A DNA stretch of 64,000 bases from Nematostella vectensis (Eukaryota > Cnidaria > Anthozoa > Actiniaria > Edwardsiidae). The DNA is taken from positions 682,001 to 746,000 of the forward strand of contig NC_064039.1 of the NCBI RefSeq assembly GCF_932526225.1, in the 5' to 3' direction. Shown here piece by piece: positions 19,931 to 31,223 of the stretch. A program made the position numbers and the translations under genes. Positions within the stretch are counted from its first letter, which is position 1; every line of letters starts with the position of its first letter. The notes below the pieces were generated by a model. The model was given only the letters and a program-made list of their open reading frames with translations. It did no database searches and had not been told where the DNA came from.

Positions 19931-22900
19931 CTACACAAGGCCTTCCGCAGCAGCAAGATTAAAGAGGAAGTTCTCCATGATTGCTGTCAGCTTGCGCTGC
20001 CTGAGTCCATCTAAAGTGATCTTTGGCGGCTTGCCATCCTCCGTATCCACGCCGAGTTTCTGAAGGTTGTTCACGAGGTCTTTCGTTTTGTTTGTTAATT
20101 CCTGCAATGGGGAGGTAAGCGGAGAATGCAGTGTTTCCTCTGCAATTCACACGTCTATTCAGCTGATTTCATATAAAGAAAATTATGTAAAAGTTTAAGT
20201 CTTGTCCACAGAATGTCTTTTAAGCCTGACATTAATATAGATTTATAAAGAATAGGTAAATGGTCGTTTTTGTGTCTTCCGCCGTACAAAATCTTTCGAA
20301 CCGCCCAAGAGCCTTGCACGTTCTATCTGAGTCAACCAAAATTCTTATCATATCTTTTGTTGCAAAAGCAGCGACGTCACGGAACATGATTTTCGCCGGC
20401 GTTGTGTAGACACTATAAGAGGGTTTTTTTTCGCGAGAAAGCGCCTACATGTGGGTTAATATCTTGATGAATATAGGCATGTACCTTAATAAATGCTTGG
20501 TCGGACATTTCTTCATTCTTACTGGCTTCCACCATGAACATTGCGATGTCTTTGTGCACCTTACCCATCTGGAAGGTCTCTAAAAACATGGTAGACATAG
20601 AATTACCATTTACCAGTGATCACAGTAACAAAGTAATCAAATAAAACCAGATTGTCTTTACACGTTGTGAGGAAAACAGGGCTTTCATTAACTTTCAGAG
20701 TAGGCGGTGGAGATTGATAAGAAGGGGGTGGAAGTTATTTTATCTTTTTAGTTAAAAAAACTTAAGTCGACTTTTTTTTAAGTGGCCGGCGCTCGGTGAA
20801 AAATAGCTGGCGCTTCCGCCGGCCGCCGGGACCTAATGGAACCCTTGGGAAAATATGCAGTTTTTCTTCAAATATTAAACGTATTATTAGTATTGTGCTT
20901 TACCTGAGTATAAGACATTTAAGATGGGGGAAGGAGTCTTCCTATCAAGCAATTTTAAACATTTACATTAGGCCTCACCTTTAGCGTGGGTAGGAATGGT
21001 GACTTCACCAGTTGCCACTGGGAAAGGGAATTAAAAATAATAAGCCTGTTGACCTTAAAGACTTCTGACAGAGCCAAATAAGGACTCGGTAAATATAGCT
21101 TGGGTTAATGTAAATGATAATTATTCTCCCAAAAACAAATAAAAAATCAAAGTTCTTTTGATAAGCTGTCACATCAGCATTCAGTTATTAGATATAACAC
21201 AATACTCTATAATAACTAATAATGCTAATATTTCCAATAATAATATCACTTCCAAAACTTGTCCAGTAGAGTGAGCACTTTGGACAACCCACAGAAACAC
21301 TTTTCACCTAGTCTCACTCTCCTATATTATCGGCTTTTCTATGTATTTTATCTTGTTCCAAAGGGGTGATTATCGTGAGAGAAGTCTCAAAGGTCTACTG
21401 TAAAATAATGTGTATTGGACGTTGTTTGAGCATTAATTTGTATACTTTACCATTCATGAGTAAGTCGTAAAGATCTGTTCTATTCTCTATGGATGCATCA
21501 GTGAAACCAGCGATGTAAGTAACTGAAGACTTAAGCTCCTCAATTTCATCCTCCTCTAAATCCACATATGGGTGCAAAATGGACCAGTTTTGCCTATGCC
21601 ACACAAGTACTGGTAGAGTTCTAATTAAATAATTCATAGGATTAGGAAAGTGAGAGAAGAAATGCAACCAAAAGGTAGCAGCTAAAGGAGAGGGGGTAGA
21701 AAAGTGGCAGTAGCGAACCTAGGGGGATAGGGTTTAGGTGGTTTAAACTCCCTTTTGGCCTGCCAGAAAGCCATGTGTCAGAAATCCATATAGCGCTTGA
21801 AATGCCTACTTTCAAAAAATCTAATCGCTTTCTTACAACCCTTCAATGGAGCTCAAAGTTAACCCGAATGTTTCTCAATATCTTAATTTTATTCTACGAA
21901 AACGACAAAAAAATTAATCAGCGAAATTTTACATGGCGGCTAAAAAAAACAAAAAAGTTCAATTTCTTCATTTTGAAAGTATTAAATAGTCCCCGGAATG
22001 GCCCCTAAAACTAACAATCAACAAAAGAGATTGCTTTCATTTTTGGTAGGCTATAAGAAATAAGAGGTAGCTAATTACAATGGTAAAAATAAAATCCTTG
22101 CTTGCGTATGGATTTTTTTCAGGGGCAAATTTCAAAGTAGATAAATAACAGAGTGACTGAAAATAAAAACATGCCAATATCTCAGAATTCCTCTTATAGA
22201 TTTTAATAAAACTTCCTCTAAGTGTCGACCAATGTCTGATGTACAATATCCTATAGCTTATTTGTTAAGAATTTTAGCTGTAGCCAACAAAATTTCGCGA
22301 ATTGTGAATTTAATGGGTTCACTGTTCCCTTGCCATAGAAATAGCAATGCAATCACATGTTACATTAGTTCATCCCTAGCTACATGGCATGGCCAAATAG
22401 TTTGTTGATCCGATCCCTGTAGCAAAAGATACGAGTTGTGATTGACAGGATGGTTGGGAATTCGGGAAACTGTATCGAATCTCCTTAAGAGAGCTGACCT
22501 TGTAATGTCCAGGAGTGTCGGCAATCTTGGAGTGTAGACAGCAACCCTTTTCTTTAAAAGCAAGGCCGTGTAGACCAGAATTGTCTCTACTCCAAAGATG
22601 TTAACAACATCTGAAAAGATAAATAAGGCAGTATCACAATTCAATTAATGTATTCACTACTACACTAAGATTTAGAAAGTAGAATTACGTACACCAATAT
22701 AATGCAACTAACAGAAAGAGAAGTGAGTCTATTTTGAAAATTTGAATACTCGTTTCAAAATTGGAAACTTCTCTGCAAATAATCAAATGCAATTTCAAAT
22801 AATGGACTTAGAGGGACTCTAGGAGGCACGCTTGAACTGGTTTGATGGTAATTTTCATGCTCCCACACTTATGTCTTAAATTTCATAAAACACAGATGAC

Positions 22901-24961
22901 ACAATTTAAACCTTACTTAATGTTCTGACTGGATTGTGAGTACAATTACTTTAGTTGATGACTAATGTGCACACACCCTTGTTCATTCTGCTGCTATATC
23001 ATGTTGCATGTGTACCCACCTTTTAGAGACTTTTCTAAAAATGCAGCCCTTGGATTGTACTCTTTGAGGTTAAACATGCTGCCATCCTCACTATCAGAGC
23101 AGATACCTTTAGTCAAGACAGACAGATACTGCTCCAGCATTTCAGCAGGGTTACCAGTATCAAGGAGTCCAGAGCTCAAGAGTCTAGTGAGGCTCCTGTA
23201 CTTCTCAGGATGGAAATCCTAGCAAAGATACAATACAAGTTTTGATATTAAATCATATCTAAAACTGGCTTTTCTAAAGTTGGTAATAACTCTGAGCCCA
23301 ATAGAAAATTTGTTTTCTGAAGCTAGAAATCTTATAAGTGGCAAAACCAGTTAGGTTTGTAGATACTATACAATAAAAGGGGTAGGGGCCGGGCAAACTA
23401 GATAATAAGCATAAAAAGGGGTTAAAGAAAAGAACAAAAATTCCAAGTCTGAACTGTTCCACTGAGCCTGACCAAAATTTTGGGTGTTAGATCCAGGGTT
23501 TTCCATAAGGCTCAACAGATAACACTTTTCATGCAAGGTGAGGCCTGTCATTTAATCCTGGATCTTTTTAACCCTATAAAGCTTATTCTACTATCTAACT
23601 CTTCAATGATTTTAACACATCTAAGTTTGCCACCCTTTAGACCGAAATCTTTCACCAAATGATACTGCCCTTCCCAATAGCTGACCACCAGCTTGGACAG
23701 TAATCTTGTGAAATCGAGTGAAATACAGTTAATATGTGAAAAGACCCAAGAGGGCTAATGTGGGTGAATACAGAGAATGTAGGAACATTCTTGCAAAAAT
23801 TAGGCTTGTAATGAGGTCCAAAATCTTTGATACCTGCCTAATGCGGGTGACAGCTTGCCTTCACTGACCCTAATAGAGAGTCATTCCTTAGTACTGGCTG
23901 CCAGTGACCCTAACCCTAATCATCTGGATTATGGAAGGTAAACACTTTAAGATCTTTATTAATCTAGCCCATTTTATTAACTGACTCATTCCAATAACCC
24001 ACCTTCGCCAATAAGACAACTGTGACATGAGTTACCTGGAATAAAAACACACCATGATGCAGTCAGTTCACTTTGGCCAGAACAGCAAAAGAGAGGTTCG
24101 GGTGGATGTGGCAACCGATAGCCAATCCCTGTGTTTTGTAGGGGATATATATATTATTTGCTCATATGAGAGGTTCCATGTGTGTAGTGAAAAAGGTATC
24201 TGGAACAACCTCAGAATACTCCAGAAAAATTGTTCTACAAAAGAACTTCACACCCTTTTTTAAAAGAATAAGGCATTAATACAAAGGAACGAAATCCTGT
24301 TTTGAGGTATTCATAAGTTTAGCAAGGGATCCTGCAGCACATGGGGACATACTGTAGATGTTCACACTTTTGTGACAGGTACAGTATTTTCCAATTGAGT
24401 ATTGATTCTGATAATATTTTCTTAATTTGAAATGCCTGACAGTGTTTGAAATTCTTTGGTGCTATGATCTGGGTATTCAATGAAACAACAACCCCCTTCC
24501 CCCCCTAAAAGATCAGTTGGGGAACTTTTGGGGACCATTTCGGGTCCTGGGACCGTTTCAGGTCCCGGAATCATTCCGGGCCCTGTACAGTGCTGCTGTT
24601 TTGTCCGCACCTTAGGCATAACACTCGAGTTCTTCACGTCAGTAGTATATAGGTAATACCACTTTCTTTGAAGCTGCCCATAGCAAAAGGATACCAACTC
24701 CTGTCCTTTCTCAGAATTCAGACAGCATTTCCGCATCACTATCTGCCGGAAGGCAGGGGTGACCGCGGGAAAACACCAGGTCCACAGCACATCACCATTC
24801 GAGTCTTTCTCTACAAGGAAATCTATTACATTATGCGAGATCTATTACATCATGCTAGTGGTGCAGCACAAAACTTGAATGGAAATAGCTACAACAGAGT
24901 TAGTTTAAATCTGTTAATTACCAATTACAGAGAGCGAAGCGAGATCTCCGAGACCCGCCAT
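19931..24961 (-). CDS. DENND10: DENN domain-containing protein 10 (DENND10/FAM45)
   Basis: Nine coding exons on the minus strand, all bounded by AG and GT: 24961-24922, 24810-24611, 24035-24003, 23218-23020, 22610-22499, 21620-21451, 21017-20979, 20579-20485, 20101-19931. They sum to 1059 bases (352 residues plus TAG) and phases match at every junction; vertebrate DENND10 is of nearly the same length. Recognisable family segments in order: LWTWCFPAV and MRKCCL (exon 2), [13 protein letters not shown] and VLTKGIC (exon 4), [19 protein letters not shown] (exon 5), [18 protein letters not shown] and [20 protein letters not shown] (exon 6), [12 protein letters not shown] (exon 8), [13 protein letters not shown] (exon 9). 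Known members act on late endosomes, bind Rab27 and associate with the Commander complex. The start codon lies in a CCAAGATGGC context near a GC-richer region that is probably the promoter. It converges with ligand gene 2. Confidence 0.93.
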
Positions 24962-25489
24962 CTTGGTCGAGGGAGACTGAGCGACTGATGAGCCCGCGAT
25001 AATAAGAGATTACCCAGAAGGCATATCACGCCTCGTATAGACCACGTGGATAGAGTTGTGCTTGACTCATTTCTTGTCCAGGGGCCGGTGTTATCCACGG
25101 ACAAAAGTTATCTATTGTATAGGATTTGTTAAGGATTTATCCGTTGGATAAGCATTTATCTATAGAAAACTCTTATCTGGCCTTCTAGGAACCGGCCACA
25201 GATATTCGCTTAATCCTTCGGCATTCAGTTATTTTTTTGTTTTGTATAGTGAAGTTATCATTCTGCGTTGAAGAAAGACAGAACGCAAGGTAGAGGGGAT
25301 CAGCTAAAGAAGGAGAATGAGCCAAAGAGAAGAGAACGAATAGACGCCGCCCGCTGAGGTGAGAAAGGAGTAGGTACGAGATTTATAAGTAGGTACGCCA
25401 AAATACCTTATGACTCTATCGATATTTCCTAGTGAGAACATGTATAGGGGGGGGGGGGGGGGATTGGGTCATTTCATAGAACGGGCTGG
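24962..25489. other. Upstream region of DENND10 and junction to copy B
   Basis: Contains the presumed DENND10 promoter and 5' leader, then unique DNA with short repeats of a 'ttatct/ggataa' word around 25090-25180. A run of about 17 G at 25446-25462 lies just before the first base that resembles the element's terminal repeat. Confidence 0.4.
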
Positions 25490-26096
25490 GAGGCGCGCCG
25501 CGCCCCGCCGAGCCCCCCAGCCCCGTCTCATGCAGATGAGGCCCCGCGTAGATTAACAATTGGCAATTGTTTATCTACGTCAGGCGGGGTTCTGGTAGAT
25601 AAACAATTGCCAATTGTTAATCTACGTCGGGCGGGGTTCGGGTAGATAAACAATTGGCAATCATTAATCTACGGCGGGACTGGGGACTTTCATAGAAACG
25701 AGAGGGACCCGCGCGGCGCCCCGCCGCGCCCCCCAGCCCGTCTTCCATGGCCGGGCGGAGTCCGGGTAGAAAAGAAATTGGCAATTGCCAATCTACGTCG
25801 GGCGGGGTTCGGGTAGGAAGGTCGGGCAGGGGCTTTCATAGAAACGAGAGGGACCCGCGCCGCGCCCCCGCCGCGCCCCCAGCCCGTTCTCCGTTGTTTT
25901 TTGTATGCCCTAGGGCATGCCCAACGCCTGGGGTATACCGTCTGGGGGCCTCGTGGGAGAGGGGTCTCTTAAAGCGTTTGCTTAAAGCGCCTCGCTTTAG
26001 GCGAGCCTAAAAGGGGGTGGCTGCCCCCCCTTGTGTGGTAACATGTGGGAACCTTGCAATTAGACCCCCGTCTGTCCTGTAGTATACCGAGCATTG
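25490..26096. repeat. Left terminal inverted repeat of copy B
   Basis: Reverse complement of the right end of copy A. The outer part (25545-25680, and again near 25760-25815) iterates AATTGGCAATTG-type palindromes with GTAGATAAACAATTGCCAAT and ACGTCGGGCGGGGTTCGGGT. Two copies of a GC-rich 'ctttcatagaaacgagagggacccgcg' block sit at about 25686 and 25832. The inner part ends with gtataccgagcattgggttg at about 26096, where similarity to copy A stops. Confidence 0.8.
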
Positions 26097-26182
26097 GGTT
26101 GGGCCGCCACCCTACGGAGCGGGGAATGACCGTTTTTCGGCCGTAAATTCAAAGCCGCTGGCGTGGCGTTTAAACCTGAGCT

Positions 26183-26842
26183 TTACTCGAACACCTCGCT
26201 CCCGAACTCCTCGCGAATTTCTCGCAGTCTCTTTTTCATCTTTTCGCGTGTCTCCAGGGAGGGCCCTTTCTTGCTTTTTTTCTCACGCGATGCGAGGCCG
26301 TGTCGAGCTCTGATAGCGGCCTTGAGCGCGTAGTATCTCTCTTGTTCCCGAAGTATTAGCTGAAACTCTTCGTCTGAGATATGCCCGTCTTGCAGAGCCT
26401 TAGAGACCAGCTCGTTGATCGAGTTTTTCTTACTCTCCGCTAAAACCATCGTGTCTTCGTGTTTAGCCACCTTGCTCGTAAGACCCCTAGAGACTACCCC
26501 TGCGCCCACGACACCGACCAGCCCAGCGACCCCTGCCAGCGGACCGCCGACCAGAACCCCTAGCCCACTCAAAGAGACCCCTACCCCGGCGCTGGAAAGC
26601 GCCCCTGCAGAGATGCCTGATGCCACAGACACAGCATAGGTAACGGCAAAGGCGCGCTTATACTTTTTCCACACCTGTCGATGATGCGTTATCTCGTTGT
26701 CTAGAACCGCCTGAGTGTCACATATTTTCTGGAGTCGGAAGCTATGCACGTCGCCGCCGACGCCCTGCGTCATGTGCGTTTGCGGGCAGACACTGGGAAG
26801 CGAGGGGTATATGGCACCACCGCTAACGTCGCTGTTTGCCAT
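26183..26842 (-). CDS. Conserved element protein with Gly/Ala-rich hydrophobic core, 219 aa
   Basis: An intact frame from ATG at 26842 to a stop at 26183. A short N-terminal region (MANSDVSGGAIYPSLPSV) is followed by an amphipathic helix (DNEITHHRQVWKKYKRAF). Then comes a long Gly/Ala/Val-rich hydrophobic stretch of about 60 residues (about 80-135), capable of two or more membrane helices. A charged C-terminal half follows (AKHEDTMVLAESKKNSINEL, ISDEEFQLILREQERYYALK, then Lys/Arg-rich). The layout resembles a membrane-active virion component, but the role is not known. From memory, similar proteins recur in cnidarian genomes; this would need a search. It is the first gene inside the left terminal repeat. 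Confidence 0.65.
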   Translation of the reverse strand: MANSDVSGGAIYPSLPSVCPQTHMTQGVGGDVHSFRLQKICDTQAVLDNEITHHRQVWKKYKRAFAVTYAVSVASGISAGALSSAGVGVSLSGLGVLVGGPLAGVAGLVGVVGAGVVSRGLTSKVAKHEDTMVLAESKKNSINELVSKALQDGHISDEEFQLILREQERYYALKAAIRARHGLASREKKSKKGPSLETREKMKKRLREIREEFGSEVFE

Positions 26843-26858
26843 GTCTGTTACGTCGAAG

Positions 26859-27458
26859 CTAGGTTAGCTCTAATACAAGGCGAACAAGCTTGCCCTTAAA
26901 GTCCACCCGTCTACCGCAGTCATCCCTTACCCATATTTGGATACTCGAGACGAACTCAGAGGAAGTTGCTGCGACGCAAACGGGGATGTCGGGTCCATAG
27001 ACGACTTTCTCGTGCGGTCTCCCGCGGGTTCCTAGGCAAGCGAGAACGTTTGAAGGCCTGCCTAAGGAGAGGCATTGCGCGCGATCTACGATATCGCAGC
27101 AGATGTAGAGGGCCTCTATTTTCGGCAAAGCCACCTTAAGTGGGGGTCCCCCCAAGGGCAGTGCGAGGCCCCGCTCCCCCAACTGATTGCCTTTAGTCTC
27201 TAGGCCAAACAGTGCGCAAAGCTCGGCATTCAGGAACGCAACGCCACTGGACATAAGCGCGATCTTCCCGGTGAGGGGGACCAGCTCCGCGGTCAGAATC
27301 TTGCTTTCAGCGCGGTTGATCGTTTCCACGATGTACTCGGCCATGTGGTACCCGGCTGGCAGAGTAGCGATGGACGGGAGGGCGGCTATAGTCGTTATCT
27401 GATGCTCCCGCTCGAGATTATACCAGCTGTTAAATAGCGAGCACTGCCGGAGCGCCAC
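26859..27458 (-). CDS. Conserved element protein, beta-rich, 199 aa (possible minor capsid)
   Basis: Open from 27458 to a stop at 26859-26861, 16 bases before the next minus-strand gene. The frame begins at GTG, not ATG, and no ATG is close by, so the original start has been lost or lies in the collapsed gap to the plus-strand gene starting 6 bases away. The translation is mostly alternating hydrophobic strands (ILTAELVPLTGKIALMSSGV) and closes with an Asp-Phe-Lys-Gly-Lys-Leu-Val-Arg-Leu-Val-Leu-Glu strand. Size and strand-rich character would fit a single jelly-roll penton/minor capsid protein; that is inference from context only. Confidence 0.5.
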   Translation of the reverse strand: MALRQCSLFNSWYNLEREHQITTIAALPSIATLPAGYHMAEYIVETINRAESKILTAELVPLTGKIALMSSGVAFLNAELCALFGLETKGNQLGERGLALPLGGPPLKVALPKIEALYICCDIVDRAQCLSLGRPSNVLACLGTRGRPHEKVVYGPDIPVCVAATSSEFVSSIQIWVRDDCGRRVDFKGKLVRLVLELT

Positions 27459-27463
27459 GAAGC

Positions 27464-28735
27464 GTGGGCGCCTTATCGGCCGCCGAACAAGTCAAACACG
27501 CAAAACCCGGTTTCCCTAGGTCTCTGACCCTCGCGCAAAAGCTGCTCTACGCCGTGCCCGCGACCCCCGCGGAGAGCACGGCCTCAGACATCACCCCACT
27601 ACTCACGCAGCTAGAGATACACGTGGCTGAGGACAAATCATTCACGACTAGGGTCCGAGACATATTCAAAGAGACAGTAGTCACGCACAAGTCCGCCAAG
27701 GAGTCTCGCCGGTGGCTATCGGAGCCTTCTTATGGGTACTGGCCACAGCAACTCAACTTTGCGGTCTGGTGCGCAACCTTCGGATGCGGGGTGTCCCTAA
27801 CCGACCCCGCTTTCGCCACGCTCCCCTCTGTTATCAGGGGATTTCTAAGGTTTCACGTCTACTTTACCACGCGGAGGACACTCTACGAGCTCGGCGCCCC
27901 CTGCCTGGCGACAGCCCGTTCACGCAAAAAGGTAACCCCTACAAGAAAGCCGCTTTCTTGCGTCTATGTATAGAGTTCGGTTTGCCGCGCAAGCCGGACT
28001 TCCGATGGAAAGGCGGGCGGAACCACGGGCTAGGCGATGTGTTTGTGTTCTACCCGTGGGAGGGGTATCGCAACGTGCACGTGATCCGTGGCTGCGACAC
28101 GGCGGCGGACGAGTACCCGAGCCACCTCAATCTGTTTAGCGATGAAGGTGGGACGTACAATAGTGGGAAGCAGGTGGGTTTCATACGCAACGACGACCAC
28201 GGGGGTGTGCAATATAGCTGGTTTGCGCCTCCCAAAGGTGAGGGGCTGAGAAAAGCAGGGCTAGGAAGACTCGATCGCTCGGTCGAGGCGTTCGTCCACA
28301 CAGTGCTTGGCGCGCAGGTAAACGTCCGTTCCTCTATCGCGGGGGCCGGTGGGCCGGCCATGGGGGCGCAGGCGGAGTTCGCGAAGCTGCTTGAGGACGC
28401 GATCATAGAAAAAGACATCGCTCAAAGCGTGCAAAGGTACCAGTTAGCCGTGCAGGAGGCCAAGGTGAGACTGAGTCTTGCGGTCGCACCAGGAGTGTGG
28501 CTGATGCCTAGCGATCTGGTGATAAACACGCAAAGCGTCGTGGGCTACAACAATAAACTGCAGAAAGCAAGGCTTTTGCACCTGCGAAAGTGCACGCAGA
28601 GGGCGCGGCGCCTGCCCCCTCTTCACGTATGCGCAGCATGACACCGCCCGGACCGGGCGAAAAAAGTGACCACACCGCTTTAAAGGCGGGGTTGTCGGCA
28701 CTCGCGGTGGCCGCGGCGTATTACTTGTTTCGATG
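27464..28735 (+). pseudogene. Conserved element protein (about 420 codons), frameshifted
   Basis: The first frame (27464-27973, beginning at GTG) contains SYGYWPQQLNFAVWCATFGC and RFHVYFTTRRTLYEL. The continuation is in the next frame after about 27900 (GDSPFTQKGNPYKKAAFLRL, RKPDFRWKGGRNHGLGDVFV), so one indel lies there. It then runs through AGLGRLDRSVEAFVHTVLGA. Near 28567 about 120 bases present in copy A are missing, and the frame shifts again. The C-terminal tail has a hydrophobic segment (AGLSALAVAAAYYLFR) ending at TGA 28733-28735, overlapping the tail of the opposing gene at 28721. It is the largest conserved non-replicative protein of the element in this window; I do not recognise a function. 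Confidence 0.6.
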
Positions 28736-29625
28736 ATTGTTTTGCATTCGGCGAACCAAGAACGCGGCTACGGCTAGAATGAGCAGCCACGCATTTTCGC
28801 CAAGGAATTTCACCGCTTCCCCTGCAGCCTTAAACACGAAGTTCGCGATGCTGCCTACTAGCCCAGGGAGAAGCTCGCCTAGCTTTTTCTCGATAGCCTT
28901 AAGCCCGTTACCGACCCCTCTGGCCACGGAGGAGAGCGACTTGCTGAGCGACGTCACAATGGCCGCGATCGTCGTCGCTACGGTCAACCCGATAGCGGTG
29001 ACGGTAAAGCCGTACGTTTTGAAGATGGCTTTGATGCGCTCTCTTAGCGGCTTTTGGTTCTCGAGCTCTCGGTTTTTGCGTTCTAGTTCGTCAATCTCGG
29101 ATAGCCTCTCCTCGTTGCGCTCACGGGCCTCTTGGCGGCGACTCCCTGTCTGTGGCTACCACCCCTTGCAGCTCTTGGACTCGTTTTGTGTTCTCCTGGA
29201 TGACCGCGTCTATCTCTGCCACGGACCCCATGGTCAGCTTGAAGCCTTTCAGCTTTGCAACGTCCTGTCGAACTCCCCCGTTCTCATTGAACAGCTGTCT
29301 TGGTTTAGTCCAACCTCCTTTGTCCAGGTTGCGAAGCTGTATTAGCGTCTTTCCCCTCCGGTCTGACTGGAACCGTATCAGATTCTCGTTAAGGTCTGGG
29401 TATTTCTCCCTGAGGGACTGGAGACCGAGTCTTGTCGCTGCACCCTCTGTGGTGAACGAGGTTTCAGCGGTTGTTTGCGTCCGCCCCCCGCGATGACGTG
29501 CTCGTCATTGGGATCGACTCCCCATCGTTGGGGTCAAACGGGATAAGGGGCGTCGTCTCGTCGTCCCTGCCTTCGGCGGACGCACCCGGCAAGGTATCGT
29601 CAATGTCAACGTCAACATTATCCAT
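28721..29625 (-). pseudogene. Coiled-coil/membrane protein of the element
   Basis: A frame from ATG at 29625 (MDNVDVDIDDTLPGASAEGR) reads an acidic N-terminus. A change of frame near 29480 then leads to a charged, coiled-coil-prone middle (LREKYPDLNENLIRFQSDRR; ERNEERLSEIDELERKNREL). The C-terminal part has hydrophobic segments (FTVTAIGLTVATTIAAIVTS near 28990, LLILAVAAFLVRR near 28780) and a basic tail ending in TAA at 28721-28723. A further indel is needed around 29140-29150. The layout (long coiled coil, terminal membrane helix) could serve attachment or membrane penetration; function is not known. Copy A retains only the last about 35 codons. Confidence 0.55.
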
Positions 29626-29709
29626 GATGCGTGCGCATAGCTCATGCTACGCTATATTAGACATGTCTAACAGTCAGCACCATAGCCAGGTGACTTTGTA
29701 CTACTAGGA

Positions 29710-30713
29710 ATGTCCGTCAGCGATAAACTTGACCCCGAACGAACACCCAGAACTTCTCTGGGGTTGAAAGCCGAGAGAACTGTTCACCGGGTCACTCTCA
29801 ACCCGTCGACGGCTTCCCCCGGCTAGACGCTATATGTGGCGGTCCCAAAGCTATCGGAAGGCGTCACGCTCGTGCCTGGCTCCTTGAGGGTCGGTTGCGA
29901 TCTCTCCATCTCAGGCCAAGCAAATAATACCGTCGTGAACAACGTCGGCCGAAATCTCGTGAGCCGCCTGAAAATCACGTTTGCAGGAGAAACGTTCAGG
30001 ACACCAACCGCTACGATATCCTTAAGACGGAGGAGCTTTACCTGTCCAAGGTCGAGAGAGAGGACCGCCTGGAGCAGGGCAAACAGTCAGAAAACATGCA
30101 CAAGCTTCGCTCCAAGGCTGGCGATAAAGCGACTAGTAACGCCAAGGAGAACGCTCTAAACGCCGCCCACGGGGCGAAGTACACCATCCCGCTAGACCAT
30201 TCTCTGCTGACGGACCAAGGCGTACTGTACCCAAGGGCGCTCTCCGAGGCGCTGCTCTTCGAGATCACGCTCGCAACGGTTGACCAGATAGTAGTCGGAA
30301 GCGATGCTACCAAATTATCCTAAGGCATCAAGAATCTAGAGCTGGAATACGAAAGCCTGAGGGAAGACAACCTCGCCCGGTCTGCAGCCGCCGCCTACCA
30401 AAACGGCACAACGTTCTTCTACGAGCAAGTAAACCCCCGGGGGGGGGGGGGGGGGGGGCACAGCGGAGCGCCTAGTGTCAGCCCCGAGTCGTTCTATGGC
30501 GATAACAAGTTTGTTCTGTGGGTCGACCTTCGAACGACGGACGACAGTGTTATCCATGGGGGTGGTGTCAGATTGGTCAACACCCGCGACGGTGTGCATC
30601 TCGAGATAAAACGCACGGCAAGCGGCACGGGTACCGTAAACTGTCACGTGTTCATGGTGGCCGACGCCCAAATGAACCTTATGAACGGACAGCTAGAGTC
30701 CATACAATACTGA
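29710..30713 (+). pseudogene. Putative major capsid protein (copy B, broken)
   Basis: ATG at 29710 gives the N-terminus missing from copy A (MSVSDKL...). Breaks relative to copy A: an in-frame TAG at 29824-29826; a one-base loss near 29995; a three-base loss near 30030; TAA for a Tyr codon at 30321-30323; and loss of about 270 bases replaced by a run of about 19 G at 30438-30456. The C-terminal part (FVLWVDLRTTDDSVIHGGG, then the tail to TGA at 30711-30713) is preserved. The two copies break at different sites, so they decayed independently or were hit before and after duplication. Confidence 0.6.
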
Positions 30714-30746
30714 GCACAGACACGAAGTGTCAGCGGCAGCGCGGTA

Positions 30747-31164
30747 TGGACCCAAAAAACATCCCATTTAACGCTCTCATCGTGGGCCCGACGTCATGCG
30801 GGAAGACCCGATTCATAGTGTACCGGCTGCTCTTATCATACTCGACGACTGTGCGGCCTCAAAAGACGTAAAGAGGCTCTCTGACCAGCTCGTCAACTTG
30901 GCGTTCAGCGCGCGCCACGTGGATATTAGCGTGTGGGTGATCACGCAGCAGCTCACCAGCATCACGAAGCCGTTCCGTGAGAACATCGCGGCCTTGGTGG
31001 TCTTCTATACCCCGAGCAAGGCGGACATGAAGGCTATCCAGCATGACTTCGGCGCGGAGCTCTCAGAAGAGAAGATGAAAGAGTACATGAAGGCCCTCAA
31101 GACGAAAAAGTTCTCAGAGTTTTGTTTGCGTCACCCTTATACCATCGCCCTAGTTGAACGGTAA
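30747..31164 (+). pseudogene. A32/FtsK-type packaging ATPase (copy B, internal deletion)
   Basis: ATG at 30747, then Walker A (GPTSCGKTRF) as in copy A. About 175 bases between Walker A and Walker B are deleted, joining at 'attcatagtg|taccggctgc' and changing frame. Walker B (LIILDDCA), the WVITQQLTS segment and the C-terminus then read openly to TAA at 31162-31164, with the C-terminal end in frame here and not in copy A. Non-functional as it stands. Confidence 0.8.
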
Positions 31165-31223
31165 GCGCAGTGAATCACCGCCCACGAAAACGCATTGATC
31201 ACACTTGACAACACACGTGTACC

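Noticed and set aside
24422-24790. 122-codon minus-strand frame as an independent gene
   Set aside because: It is exon 2 of DENND10 plus read-through into the following intron.
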